A DNA stretch of 16,765 bases from Actinomycetota bacterium. GTDB lineage: Bacteria; Actinomycetota; Actinomycetes; Mycobacteriales; Jatrophihabitantaceae. Position numbers and translations under genes: made by a program. The notes under the pieces are model-generated. The model saw only the letters and a list, made by a program, of their open reading frames with translations. It did no database searches and had not been told where the DNA came from. Of the stretch, positions 1 to 8,632 are shown piece by piece. The stretch covers positions 1-16,765 of the forward strand of contig JAFAWL010000069.1 in assembly GCA_019241805.1 (NCBI GenBank), in the 5' to 3' direction. How positions within the stretch are numbered: position 1 is the stretch's first letter; every line of letters starts with the position of its first letter.

Positions 1-958
1 GTGGATGCTCGGTATAGGCACCGGTCTGGACATCGACGCCGTCACCTCCGAGGCCCGGACCACGAACGACGACGACTGAGCGCCGCGCTGCCACCCGGGA
101 ACGCCGAGACCAGCTCCGACCCGGGGAGAGCGTGACCCCGACGCTGGCCGTCATCACCAAGGCAATGCCCAGCAGATCCCGGGCGGCCAGACGCTGATCG
201 AGCACAAGCAGTCCCGCGAGCGCGGCCACCGCCGGATTGAGTGAGGTCAGCACGCCGAACATCGAGGTGGGCAACCGGCGCAGAGCCAACAGGTCGAGGC
301 TGTACGGAATCGCGCTGGAGAGCACGCCGACAGCGAGACCGGTCGCGAGCGGACCCGGTCGGATCATGGCCTCGCCGGCTGTCAGCGCGCCGGCGGGCAG
401 CATGGCGAGGGCTGAAACGGTCCCGGCGACGGCGAGTCCGGCCAACCCCGTTCCCGTGCGGCCGATGCGACCGCTCAGCAGGATGTAGCCCGCCCAACAG
501 GCTGCGGCCGTAAGCGCGAAGACGACCCCGAGCAGGTCGCCACCGGATGGTGAGCCGCCCAGCAGGACGACGCCGACCACGGCGGGCACTGCCCACAAGC
601 GCACCGAGAAGCCCGACGCGGTGAATACGGCGACGCCGAGCGGGCCGAGGAACTCCAATGTGATCACAGTGGCCAGCGGCAAGCGATCGATCGCGAGGTA
701 GAGCGCAGTGTTCATTGCGGTGAAGACCGCACCGAACAACAGTGCCGCGCCGAACTCCGCGCCTGTCCAGCGGCGTCGCCAAGGTCGGGTGAGTGCGACG
801 AGCACGGCGCTCGCGCCGATCAATCGCAGCGACACGGTGCCCACTGGTCCCGCTATCGAGAACAACGTTGCCGCCAGGGCCGCGCCGAACTGGACCGAAG
901 CGACGCTGGCCACCGCGAGCGTCGCCCCGGTCCGCCGGTCGCCGGCGTCGCTGTCCAC
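1..958 (-). CDS. EamA/RhtA-type drug/metabolite-family exporter (3' end not in window)
   Basis: This is a multi-pass inner-membrane exporter of the DMT superfamily, closest in style to RhtA-like threonine/homoserine or amino-acid efflux proteins; the substrate is not deducible. Translation from GTG 958 gives two EamA repeats, about residues 15-135 and 142-277, with ten hydrophobic stretches. Typical family signatures are VITLEFLGPLGVAVF near residue 100 and SMFGVLTSLNPAVAALAGL near 240. The family normally ends around residue 280-300. Here the frame stays open past residue 280 as an Arg/Val/Gly-rich tail with poor codon bias and reaches the window edge without a stop. The start is GTG because no ATG lies upstream in frame; there is no clear Shine-Dalgarno sequence, so it may be leaderless. 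It is divergent from the LysR gene, with a 70-bp gap to GTG/ATG 1029, an arrangement typical of a LysR regulator and its target. Confidence 0.85.
   Translation of the reverse strand, partial: MDSDAGDRRTGATLAVASVASVQFGAALAATLFSIAGPVGTVSLRLIGASAVLVALTRPWRRRWTGAEFGAALLFGAVFTAMNTALYLAIDRLPLATVITLEFLGPLGVAVFTASGFSVRLWAVPAVVGVVLLGGSPSGGDLLGVVFALTAAACWAGYILLSGRIGRTGTGLAGLAVAGTVSALAMLPAGALTAGEAMIRPGPLATGLAVGVLSSAIPYSLDLLALRRLPTSMFGVLTSLNPAVAALAGLLVLDQRLAARDLLGIALVMTASVGVTLSPGRSWSRRSRVAARRSVVVVRGPGLGGDGVDVQTGAYTEHP
2..79 (+). CDS. C-terminal end of an unidentified protein (partial)
   Basis: The second forward frame is open from the window edge to a TGA at 77-79 and would encode the last 25 residues of a protein, ending in a short acidic tail (TTNDDD). 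Nearly all its codons end in G or C, as in the real genes of this window. The other two forward frames and the opposing exporter frame show weaker codon bias here, so I favour this as genuine coding. It is too short to assign a family. It is convergent with the EamA exporter gene, whose frame runs through the same bases. Confidence 0.4.
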   Translation, partial: WMLGIGTGLDIDAVTSEARTTNDDD

Positions 959-1010
959 GGCGGTGAGGTTAGGTCGCCCGCCGCTGTGGCGGAAATGCCT
1001 TTTCCGACTG

Positions 1011-1034
1011 GAGTTATTCTCTTGAGTTATGAAT
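1011..1034 (+). promoter_or_regulatory. Candidate LysR-type operator in the EamA/LysR divergent gap
   Basis: The sequence has a perfect ATTC-N11-GAAT inverted repeat (1016-1019 and 1031-1034), matching the T-N11-A layout of LysR-family boxes. Overlapping it is a direct repeat of GAGTTAT (1011-1017 and 1024-1030), 13 bp apart. It is an AT-rich patch in very GC-rich surroundings between two divergent genes. It overlaps the first possible LysR start codon (1029). Binding is inferred, not shown. Confidence 0.4.
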
Positions 1035-1907
1035 GGCGGCGCGCGCGCGCCGATGACCGGACCCGAACTGCGTCACGTGCGAACGTTGCTCGCGGTCGCC
1101 GACGAGCGCAGCTTCACCGATGCCGCGATCCGGCTCGGCGTGAGTCAACCGGCCGTCTCGCGCTCGATCCGAGCGCTCGAGCAGATAGTTGGTGCGCGAC
1201 TGGTCGAGCGCACCACTCGCGCCGTAACGCTCACTGATGCGGGCCGGCGGTGCTATCCCGCGGCGGTGGCGGCGCTGGCCGCGGTCGAGGATCTCATCGC
1301 CGCCGCGCGCGGCCGCACCCAATCGCTGCGGCTGGGCTACGCGTGGTCGGCCTTGGGCCGGTACACGACCGACGTGCTACGCCGGTGGCGCCAGGAGCAG
1401 ACCGTGCCGCTCGAGGTGCATCGGATCGACGACACCATCGAGGGCCTGCGTCGGGGCGCAGTCGATGTGGTGATCTTGCGGGGTGACTCCGAACACCCGG
1501 ACTTGTCCAACGTCACGCTCTTCGACGAGCCGCGCATGGCTGCGCTCGCGGTGAACCATCCGTTGGCTACGCGGACCTCCCTCCGGCTCGGCGACTTGGC
1601 CTCGGAGACGGTGCTGCTCACCGCGAACGGCACGACGACGCTGGAGCTCTGGCCGACCGACGCCCGGCCGGCGGCCAGCGTCCACGTCGACAACATCGAC
1701 GAATGGCTCACCGAGGTCGCCGGGGGCCTGGCCATCGGCGTGACGGCGCAGTCGACCGCCAGCCAGCACGCCCACCCGGGCATCACCTTCGTGCCGGTCC
1801 TCGACGCGCCGCTGGTCGCCGTGCAGCTGGGCTGGCCGACCGACCGCGTTCACCCGGCCGTGGAGCCATTCCTCCGCCTGGTCGAGCGCGTCATTGCCGA
1901 GAGGTGA
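1029..1907 (+). CDS. LysR-family transcriptional regulator
   Basis: This is a DNA-binding regulator, 292 aa from ATG 1029 or 284 aa from ATG 1053. The N-terminal winged helix-turn-helix (about residues 15-73) is textbook LysR: LRHVRTLLAVADERSFTDAA, then LGVSQPAVSRSIRALE, then LVERTTRAVTLTDAG. The periplasmic-binding-protein-like effector domain follows from about 98 to 289. Most family members start four to five residues before the ELRH-like motif, which favours ATG 1053 (MTGPELRHV); neither start has a good ribosome-binding site. It is divergent from the EamA exporter and only 9 bp upstream of the nitronate monooxygenase on the same strand. It probably controls one or both, and itself, through the 1011-1034 site. 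The effector is unknown. Confidence 0.93.
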   Translation: MNGGARAPMTGPELRHVRTLLAVADERSFTDAAIRLGVSQPAVSRSIRALEQIVGARLVERTTRAVTLTDAGRRCYPAAVAALAAVEDLIAAARGRTQSLRLGYAWSALGRYTTDVLRRWRQEQTVPLEVHRIDDTIEGLRRGAVDVVILRGDSEHPDLSNVTLFDEPRMAALAVNHPLATRTSLRLGDLASETVLLTANGTTTLELWPTDARPAASVHVDNIDEWLTEVAGGLAIGVTAQSTASQHAHPGITFVPVLDAPLVAVQLGWPTDRVHPAVEPFLRLVERVIAER

Positions 1908-1916
1908 GCGGCGCAG

Positions 1917-2948
1917 ATGTCCGAACTCTTGAGCGGCCTCGGTTTCGACGATCCCGTCCTGGCCGCGCCGATGGCCGGCGGCCCGTCGACGCCTGAACTG
2001 ATCAGCGCCGCCATCGGCGCCGGCCACCTCGCCTTTCTGCCCGGCGGCTACCTCCTTCCGGACGAGTTGGCCGAGCGGCTCGCAATCATCCGGGGCCGGA
2101 CGTCGAGCTGTGCGGTGAACCTGTTCGCGCCGAATCCGTTACCGATCGACCCCGCCGAACTTCAGCGCTATGCGCGAGCCATCACGGTCGAAGCGAAGCG
2201 GCACGGCCTCGAACTCGCCGGCGCACACCCGCGAGAGGACGACGACGCCTGGGCGGAGAAGGTCGACCTGTTGCTCACCGAACCGGTGGCCGTCGTGAGC
2301 TTCACGTTCGGCATCCCGTCGCCGCAGACCATTGCGGCCTTCCGTCGAGCCGGGACCATCACGATCCAGACGGTGACCTCGCCCGCCGAGGCCCGCGCGG
2401 CAACCGATGCCGGTGTCGACGCACTCGCCGTGCAGTCGAGCGCCGCCGGTGGCCACTTCGGCACGCTGACGCCGCGCGAGCCGGTGCCGGAGATCCCGTT
2501 GCCGGAGCTGGTGCGATCGATCGCTGCGGTGTGCTCGAATCCGATCATCGCCGCGGGAGGAGTGTCGAAGCCCGAAGCCGTCACCGACGCGCTGAGCGCC
2601 GGGGCCACCGCCGTGATGGTCGGTACCGTCCTGCTGCGCTCGCTGGAAAGTGGCGCGTCGGCAACGTATAAGGCCGCGCTCGCCGATCCGACCCGCACCG
2701 CAACCGCGATCACGCGGGCGTTCACCGGCCGGCCCGCCCGTGCACTGGTCAATAGATTCGTGCAGACCTACGACGCCGTGGCCCCGTTCGGATACCCGGC
2801 CGTTCATTATCTGACCAGCGGCCTGCGGCGAGCGGCCGCGGCGGCCGGAGATCCCGAGCTGGTCAATCTGTGGGCCGGCACGGGGTACCGAGGCGCTATC
2901 GAGGAGCCGGTGGCGACCATCCTCGACCGATTGACGGCCCGGACCTAG
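1917..2948 (+). CDS. Nitronate monooxygenase (2-nitropropane dioxygenase family)
   Basis: This FMN-dependent TIM-barrel enzyme of 343 aa oxidises alkyl nitronates such as propionate 3-nitronate to carbonyl products and nitrite, acting in the cytoplasm. Visible family features are the N-terminal APMAGGPSTPEL strand-loop (residues 17-28), NLF near 68, the AAGGH segment with the expected catalytic His at 180, the FMN phosphate-binding IAAGGV at 211-216 and VGT at 235-237, and AGTGYR near 320. Length is normal for the family. The ATG is preceded by an AGGTGAG ribosome-binding site that overlaps the LysR stop, so the two genes are probably co-transcribed. It converges on the large carboxylase gene with 18 bp between the stops. 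The physiological substrate cannot be told; nitronate detoxification is the usual role. Confidence 0.9.
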   Translation: MSELLSGLGFDDPVLAAPMAGGPSTPELISAAIGAGHLAFLPGGYLLPDELAERLAIIRGRTSSCAVNLFAPNPLPIDPAELQRYARAITVEAKRHGLELAGAHPREDDDAWAEKVDLLLTEPVAVVSFTFGIPSPQTIAAFRRAGTITIQTVTSPAEARAATDAGVDALAVQSSAAGGHFGTLTPREPVPEIPLPELVRSIAAVCSNPIIAAGGVSKPEAVTDALSAGATAVMVGTVLLRSLESGASATYKAALADPTRTATAITRAFTGRPARALVNRFVQTYDAVAPFGYPAVHYLTSGLRRAAAAAGDPELVNLWAGTGYRGAIEEPVATILDRLTART

Positions 2949-2966
2949 ATCCGGACATCGGCGAAC

Positions 2967-5900
2967 CTAGCCGTTGCTTTCGAGGACGTCGATGATGCGC
3001 GGACGCAGCTCGGCGGCCTCGATGACGGCGTCGACCGAACCGACCTCGACCGCGCGATGGATGTCATGGATGCGATCGAACTCCGTCGCCACCTCGCCGA
3101 TCTTCTCCGCTCGCACCGACGTCCGGACGTCACGCAACTGCGCTTCGAGCGCGGCCCGCTCGGCCGCACCGGCCGAGCGGAGTGCCGTCTGCAGCTCGCG
3201 GACGCGCGGGTCGTCATTGGTCCGGGAATCGACCTCGCCGGCGAACACCACCGCTGCCGCGGGCGCGCCGCCGATGACCGATGCGAAGGAACCTTCGACC
3301 GCGAGCACGGTCATATTCGGGTTGAGCGCCTTGGAGAAGACGACGAACGCCCCGCCGTGGTAACGCGAGATCACGCAGAAGACGATCGGGCCGGCAAAGT
3401 TCACCACCGCCCGGCCGATCTCCGCGCCGTATTCGAGCTGCCAGTTCCGCATCGAATCAGGCGACCCGTCAAAGCCGGAGAGGTTCGCCAGCACGACCAC
3501 CGGGCGATTGCCGCTCGCGGCGTTGATGGCCCGGGCGACCTTCTTCGAGGACCGCGGGAACAACGTACCGGCACTGAATGTGTCCGGGCCGTCGGTCGGC
3601 GGGTAACCGTGTCGGGGCACCGTGCGCGATTCGATGCCGACCAGGCAGATGGGGTAGCCGCCCAGCCGCGTGTCGAACACGACCGCGGTGTCGGCGTCGG
3701 CCATGCCGGCCCAGCGCTCGATGCTCGCATGATCCTGATCAGCCAGCGCCCGCATGACCGTACGGATGTCGAACGCCTTCTTGCGATCGGGGTTCGCCGT
3801 CGCCGAGAAGATGTCGCCGACGGTGGTGAAGTCGCTGTCGGCGATCTGGTGCGCGGCGGTGGTGATGTCGCGGTCGGCCGGGTCGGTCGTCGCCACGCGT
3901 CGCGGCGTCCGCTCACCCGGCGTGATGTAGGAGTGCTCGTAATGCGCGAGCACGATGTCACGGGCACTCTTCAGGTCAGGCGCCCAGTACTGGGCCTGGC
4001 CGGTCGGGCCCATCACCCGGTCGTAGCCACCTATGCCGAAGTTGTCCTCGGCCGAGACTCCGCCGGAGAAGTCGAGCGACTGCTTGCCGGTCAGGACCAT
4101 CGCGCTTTCCGGGGTCATGACGAGAATGCCCTTGGTATGCATGAGCATTGTCGCTTCGGCATTCCAGTAGGGCTGACCGCCGACGTTGATCCCGGCCACC
4201 ACGACGTTGATCTCGCCACCCGCCTGGGTGAACTCGACGATTCGCTTGAGCGCTCGGGCAATCCAGTCCAGATTCTCCGTACCGGAGTTCATCGCGATGC
4301 GCGCACCGGCCGAAAGCGCGTACCACTCCACGGGAACGCCCATCGTCTCGGCAAGATCGAGCCCCGCTATCACGCGGGCGCACTCTGCCTCGGACAGCGC
4401 CCCGAGAGCTCGCGTCGGATCGCCGCTGAGTAGCACGCGGGTTATGCCGTCCGGGTGCGACTCGGTCGGTGTCATCACCACGCCGACCACGATCCCGGCC
4501 TTGTTCAGTCCGGGGCGTCGGTCGACGGCAATCAGCCGACCGGTGTCGTCGAGGTCGTACTCGATGACCGTGCCGCCGTCGCCTGCCACCATCGCGTGGA
4601 TCTCGTACGGGTAGATCGTGCCGCGGCGACGGGCTCGCAGGACCTTGGCGGCGTAGTCGTCCATCGGCTTGAGCCGCTCGGTCGGCCACGGGCCGACCGA
4701 GAACTGCACGCCGGCGCCCGGCTGGTAATAGAACCGGCCGGCGACGGGTGCCAGCGCGCCGCCCGGCATAGGAACCCGGCCCTGGGCGACGATCTCCTCG
4801 ATACCGGCGCCGGTGGTGATCGGTGCGATGCGCAGGCGCAACTCGGTCAGTTCGTCCAGCTCGGCTTCGACAACCGGCCAGATGTGCACCCAGACGTGGT
4901 TCATGTCCATGGCGACGTCACGCGTGACCAGCCCGGCACGGGCGCGGCGAATGCCCTCGACGCAGTTGGCGATCGCCCGCTCGACCTGGGGCAGCGACAT
5001 CACGTGGTCGTCCTCGTCGCGTACGTAGGCCAGTTCGCGCACCTGCGTCATGGCCACCAGTCGCTGATCGGCCGGATTCTGCTTGGCGACGCAGTGGTAG
5101 AGCAGTACGTCCTCGGGGGCGTCGAGTCGAGTGATGTCGAAGTCGCGCAGCCGCCAGAGGTCGAGGCGGCGACCGACCATCGGGTGCAGGCCTCGCACCA
5201 GTTCGTCCTCGATCAAGCCGCCGGCGTGCGGTCGGAACGTGAAATACGTGACCACGCGGCCAGGAGCGCAGATGCCGATGGCGACCCGGCGAACGTCCTG
5301 GGCGTAGGGCAGCGCTCCAACCTTGGAGAACAGGATCGAGCGCGCTTCGTCAGGATCGGTCGGCGCCTCCGGCCAGGCCAGATAGAGGTCGACGACGCTC
5401 TGTTGGGTCGCGTGGCGTTCGGCGACCTGGGTGGCGACCGCGCTGGTGAGGCTGCTTGCGGGATCGAGTTCGTCGAATCGCCCGACGGTCGAGACCAGAT
5501 GAGTCGGCCGATCGTCCAGCACGTAGTCGGCCACCGCGACCGGGCGACCTTCGACGATGCGCGAGCGTAGATCGTGCAAGGCGTATTCACGGTAGTGGCG
5601 CCGGATCAGCACCTCCAGCAACGGTTCGCTGTCGGGCACGCCGGTCTGTAGGCGATCGCTGAGGAAGCTGACGATCCGTTCCGGGATCGCGGCCAACGCG
5701 TCCATTCGCTCGGCGCGGTCGGGAGCGTCGGGGTTGGTGGCGAGGTAGGCGACCTCGTCAGGAACGATCGCGAGCGTGTCGGCTCGTTCGCTGTCGACGA
5801 GGGGCTGGTCGAACCACCGGAAGCGCACGCTTCGCGCGAGATCTCCGACCGCCGGGAAGCGGCGCTGTGTCGCCAGCACCACCCGATCGAGCAGGTCGCG

Positions 5901-8471
5901 AACGGCGGTGGCCCGGTCGTCGTCCGGTGCCGGTTCGACATGCCAGCGCTGCAGGATCGGCGTGACGATCGACAGGTCGGGCGCCGTACGCTGCTGGGCC
6001 AGGAAGATCCGGAAAACCGCCCGCTCGAGCTGGGGAGAGCGTTCGAGATCGGTCACCCCGTAGTGCGCGAGCACGCTCGCGAGTTTGCGGCTGAACATTT
6101 CCGGCAGCCCGCTGCGCGCGACGTCCAGCGTCTGCAGGTAGCTGTGGAAATACTCCCGCGGTGAGTGCACCCGGAGCTCGGTCTGGGCCTCTTCGTCGGC
6201 CGGACGATTGCGGCTGAGCTCGGCGAAGTCGGCGAACGCGCTGAGCAGCGCGATCTCACCGCCGAGCACGTCGTCCCCGCGCGCCGCGGCCGCGTCGCGC
6301 TCCTCGAGGTAACCGGCCAAGGTTCGGCCGTTATCCCCGGGATCGATGTCGTAGCCGAGGAAGACCGCGGACAGATCGGCCAACGGATCGCCCGGTCGCG
6401 ACGGCGCCACCGGCAGGTCTAGATCGACGTCGCTGGCCGCCACTGCCTCGACCTGCTCCCCCTTGGGTTCGAGGCGAATGAGCGGCGCACCCGTCTCGAC
6501 CTGGCTGCCGACCGACACGGGCAGTTCGCGCACGGTGGCCGCGAACGGCGCGTTGATGCGCGTCTCCATCTTCATCGATTCCAACACCAGCACCGGCGCC
6601 CCGGCCGCTACTTCGGCGCCGACTGCTACCGGAGTCGCGACGACGAGGGCCGGGGCAGGCGAGCGCAGCACGCCACCCTCGTCCCGGCTGACCCGGTGAG
6701 CCACTCCGTCGACCTCGACGAAATGCACCGGGCCGTGCGTGGCGGTCAGCACGCGATACGACCGGCCCGATACGACCAGACGAGCGCGATGCGTCCCGAG
6801 TCGATGCACCGTCGCGTCGACCACGTGCGGCTCGCCATCGTTCGTGACGGTCACCCGGAATCGCTGGGCGCCGACACGCGAGACGGCGACCTTGTACGAG
6901 TGGCCCCGCAGGTTCAGATCGACCGGACGCGCGACGCGGTGGTGAACCTGTGGGCGGCCGCCGCGTGCTGTCTCCAACAGACGCGCGAGTTCGACCTGCT
7001 CGTCGTCCTCGTACGCCTCGATGCCGGCCGCGACCAGGGCGACGCCGGAGTGCCGGTCCTCGATCAGCCGACCCTCGCCGCGCACCCGATCGATCCAGCC
7101 CGTGTCGGCCGAGGCGTCGATCACTTCGGGCTGGTCGAGCAGGTCGAGCACGAAGCTCTTGTTCGTGGCCCCACCCTCAATGATCACAGCAGTCTCGGCG
7201 ACGGCACGCCGCAGGCGCGCCAACGCTTCGTCCCGGGTCCCGCCCAAGGCGATGATCTTCGCGATCATCGAGTCGAAATCCGACGGGATCGTGTCACCCT
7301 CGCTGACGCCGGTGTCGACCCGGATGCCGGGACCGGTCGGCAGTTCGAGCAGCTCGATGCGCCCGGGTGAGGGCGCGAAGTCACGATCGGCGTCCTCGGC
7401 GTTCAGCCTCGCCTCGACGGCGTGCCCGACCTCGGCCGGCTTCGAGCCTTCCAGACGTCCGCCGGAGGCGACGTGCAGCTGCAGCCGGACCAGATCGGTG
7501 CCGGTCGTAATCTCGGTGATCGGGTGCTCGACCTGAAGCCGGGTATTCACCTCCAGGAACGCGAAGCTTCGCTCGCCCGGGTGATAGAGGAATTCGACGG
7601 TGCCGGCCCCGCAGTACCCCACGGCTTGGGCCAGTCGCTCGGCCGATCGCTTGAGTTGGTCGGTCTGCTCGGGGCGCAGCAGCGGCGATGCCGACTCTTC
7701 GATCACCTTTTGGTTGCGACGCTGCACCGAGCAGTCGCGTACGCCCAGGGCCCACGCGGTGCCGTGGCTGTCGGCGATCACCTGCACTTCCACGTGCCGT
7801 GCGCCGGTGACCAGCCGTTCGAGGAAGACCACGTCGTTGCCGAAGGCGCGGCCGGCTTCGTCCCGGGTGCGTTGGTAGGCATCGCGCAGATCGGCCTCGT
7901 CGTGGATCACCCGGATGCCGCGACCACCGCCACCGGCGGTTGCCTTCAGCATTACCGGGTACCCGATCTTTTCGGCGGCGGCGACGGCCTCGTCAAGCGT
8001 GTCGACCGCGCCCCGGCTCCAGGGGGCGACCGGAACGCCGACGTCCTCGGCGATCAGCTTCGAGCCGACCTTGTCCCCGAGCTTGCGCATGGCATCGGCC
8101 GACGGTCCGATAAAGGTGATTCCGAGGCGGTCGCACAGCTCGGCGAAGTTCGGGTCTTCCGCGACGAAGCCCCAGCCGACCCACACCGCATCGGCCCGCG
8201 TCGCGAGCAGCGCCGCCTCGAGGCGGCTGTAGTCGAGATAGGGCCGGGCGGATGCCGGGCCGAGCAGGTAGGCGAGGTCGGCCTCGCGGACGAACATGGC
8301 CTCGGGCTCGGCGTCGGTGTAGAGCGCGATCGTGCGAATCGGTGGCGCGCCGGGCGTTTCGGCGTTCAGGTCACGGACCGCGTGGATCAACCGCATCGCC
8401 GACTCGCCGCGATTGACGATGGCGATCCGGCCGAACGCCGGGCGGCTCGCAGCTTCGTTGCTCGACAGCAT
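2967..8471 (-). CDS. Single-chain biotin-dependent acyl-CoA carboxylase, eukaryotic ACC-like architecture
   Basis: This 1834-aa protein carries every activity of an acyl-CoA carboxylase. Residues ~12-470 are biotin carboxylase: ATP-grasp KATAGGGGRGI near 176-186, RDCSVQRRNQKVIEE near 245-259, EVNTRLQVEHPITE near 307-320. A BT-like linker follows (~505-600). The biotin carrier domain is ~600-668, with biotinyl Lys in ESMKMET near 634. The central region (~690-1250) resembles the eukaryotic ACC central domain. The N-terminal carboxyltransferase half (~1285-1510) has SAGARIAM near 1386 and INVGGQPYW near 1427. The C-terminal half (~1550-1820) has RLGGYPICLVGIESRTV, NLSGFDGS near 1663 and RYHGGAFVVFS near 1702. 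It would use ATP and bicarbonate to carboxylate an acyl-CoA; whether acetyl-, propionyl- or longer acyl-CoA is not visible. Most actinobacteria use separate AccA and AccD chains, so this is unusual. The next gene upstream on the same strand is the class V aminotransferase. ATG 8471 has only a weak GGGG-type ribosome-binding site. Confidence 0.92.
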   Translation of the reverse strand: MLSSNEAASRPAFGRIAIVNRGESAMRLIHAVRDLNAETPGAPPIRTIALYTDAEPEAMFVREADLAYLLGPASARPYLDYSRLEAALLATRADAVWVGWGFVAEDPNFAELCDRLGITFIGPSADAMRKLGDKVGSKLIAEDVGVPVAPWSRGAVDTLDEAVAAAEKIGYPVMLKATAGGGGRGIRVIHDEADLRDAYQRTRDEAGRAFGNDVVFLERLVTGARHVEVQVIADSHGTAWALGVRDCSVQRRNQKVIEESASPLLRPEQTDQLKRSAERLAQAVGYCGAGTVEFLYHPGERSFAFLEVNTRLQVEHPITEITTGTDLVRLQLHVASGGRLEGSKPAEVGHAVEARLNAEDADRDFAPSPGRIELLELPTGPGIRVDTGVSEGDTIPSDFDSMIAKIIALGGTRDEALARLRRAVAETAVIIEGGATNKSFVLDLLDQPEVIDASADTGWIDRVRGEGRLIEDRHSGVALVAAGIEAYEDDEQVELARLLETARGGRPQVHHRVARPVDLNLRGHSYKVAVSRVGAQRFRVTVTNDGEPHVVDATVHRLGTHRARLVVSGRSYRVLTATHGPVHFVEVDGVAHRVSRDEGGVLRSPAPALVVATPVAVGAEVAAGAPVLVLESMKMETRINAPFAATVRELPVSVGSQVETGAPLIRLEPKGEQVEAVAASDVDLDLPVAPSRPGDPLADLSAVFLGYDIDPGDNGRTLAGYLEERDAAAARGDDVLGGEIALLSAFADFAELSRNRPADEEAQTELRVHSPREYFHSYLQTLDVARSGLPEMFSRKLASVLAHYGVTDLERSPQLERAVFRIFLAQQRTAPDLSIVTPILQRWHVEPAPDDDRATAVRDLLDRVVLATQRRFPAVGDLARSVRFRWFDQPLVDSERADTLAIVPDEVAYLATNPDAPDRAERMDALAAIPERIVSFLSDRLQTGVPDSEPLLEVLIRRHYREYALHDLRSRIVEGRPVAVADYVLDDRPTHLVSTVGRFDELDPASSLTSAVATQVAERHATQQSVVDLYLAWPEAPTDPDEARSILFSKVGALPYAQDVRRVAIGICAPGRVVTYFTFRPHAGGLIEDELVRGLHPMVGRRLDLWRLRDFDITRLDAPEDVLLYHCVAKQNPADQRLVAMTQVRELAYVRDEDDHVMSLPQVERAIANCVEGIRRARAGLVTRDVAMDMNHVWVHIWPVVEAELDELTELRLRIAPITTGAGIEEIVAQGRVPMPGGALAPVAGRFYYQPGAGVQFSVGPWPTERLKPMDDYAAKVLRARRRGTIYPYEIHAMVAGDGGTVIEYDLDDTGRLIAVDRRPGLNKAGIVVGVVMTPTESHPDGITRVLLSGDPTRALGALSEAECARVIAGLDLAETMGVPVEWYALSAGARIAMNSGTENLDWIARALKRIVEFTQAGGEINVVVAGINVGGQPYWNAEATMLMHTKGILVMTPESAMVLTGKQSLDFSGGVSAEDNFGIGGYDRVMGPTGQAQYWAPDLKSARDIVLAHYEHSYITPGERTPRRVATTDPADRDITTAAHQIADSDFTTVGDIFSATANPDRKKAFDIRTVMRALADQDHASIERWAGMADADTAVVFDTRLGGYPICLVGIESRTVPRHGYPPTDGPDTFSAGTLFPRSSKKVARAINAASGNRPVVVLANLSGFDGSPDSMRNWQLEYGAEIGRAVVNFAGPIVFCVISRYHGGAFVVFSKALNPNMTVLAVEGSFASVIGGAPAAAVVFAGEVDSRTNDDPRVRELQTALRSAGAAERAALEAQLRDVRTSVRAEKIGEVATEFDRIHDIHRAVEVGSVDAVIEAAELRPRIIDVLESNG

Positions 8472-8530
8472 GCCCCTGAGCCTGCCTTGTCCGAAGGGTT
8501 ACTAGCGAGTCCGGTTCCGGCGTTGCGTCC

Positions 8531-8547
8531 CTGATCGCAGTCTGATC
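8531..8547. repeat. CTGATC direct repeat upstream of the carboxylase gene
   Basis: Two copies of CTGATC (8531-8536, 8542-8547) lie 11 bp apart, about one helical turn, roughly 60-75 bp before the carboxylase start. The second copy extends to the palindrome TGATCA. The position and spacing fit a regulator site, but no regulator is identified. Confidence 0.3.
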
Positions 8548-8559
8548 ATTGAGCGGACG

Positions 8560-8577
8560 GGGCGGATCCGGCCGCCC
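8560..8577 (-). terminator. GC-rich hairpin after the aminotransferase gene (possible terminator)
   Basis: A perfect 6-bp inverted repeat, GGGCGG-ATCCGG-CCGCCC, lies 55 bp downstream of the aminotransferase stop and before the carboxylase start. No U-run follows, so it is only a weak terminator candidate; U-less terminators are common in actinobacteria. If active, it would separate the two genes transcriptionally. Confidence 0.25.
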
Positions 8578-8632
8578 GCAACAACCGGGTGGCCCATCGT
8601 CACCCCCCGAACGGTGTGTTGCTGCCGTGAGA

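Noticed and set aside
42..782. 246-codon reverse frame overlapping the EamA exporter
   Set aside because: The frame shifted by one gives ten membrane helices and EamA motifs; this one gives an Arg-rich sequence with no hydrophobic segments.
3057..5570. Long forward open frames (458 and 371 codons) opposite the carboxylase gene
   Set aside because: They are antisense shadows of a strongly motif-bearing gene, rich in Arg/His/Asp/Gly with no recognisable domain; long antisense frames are expected in GC-rich DNA.
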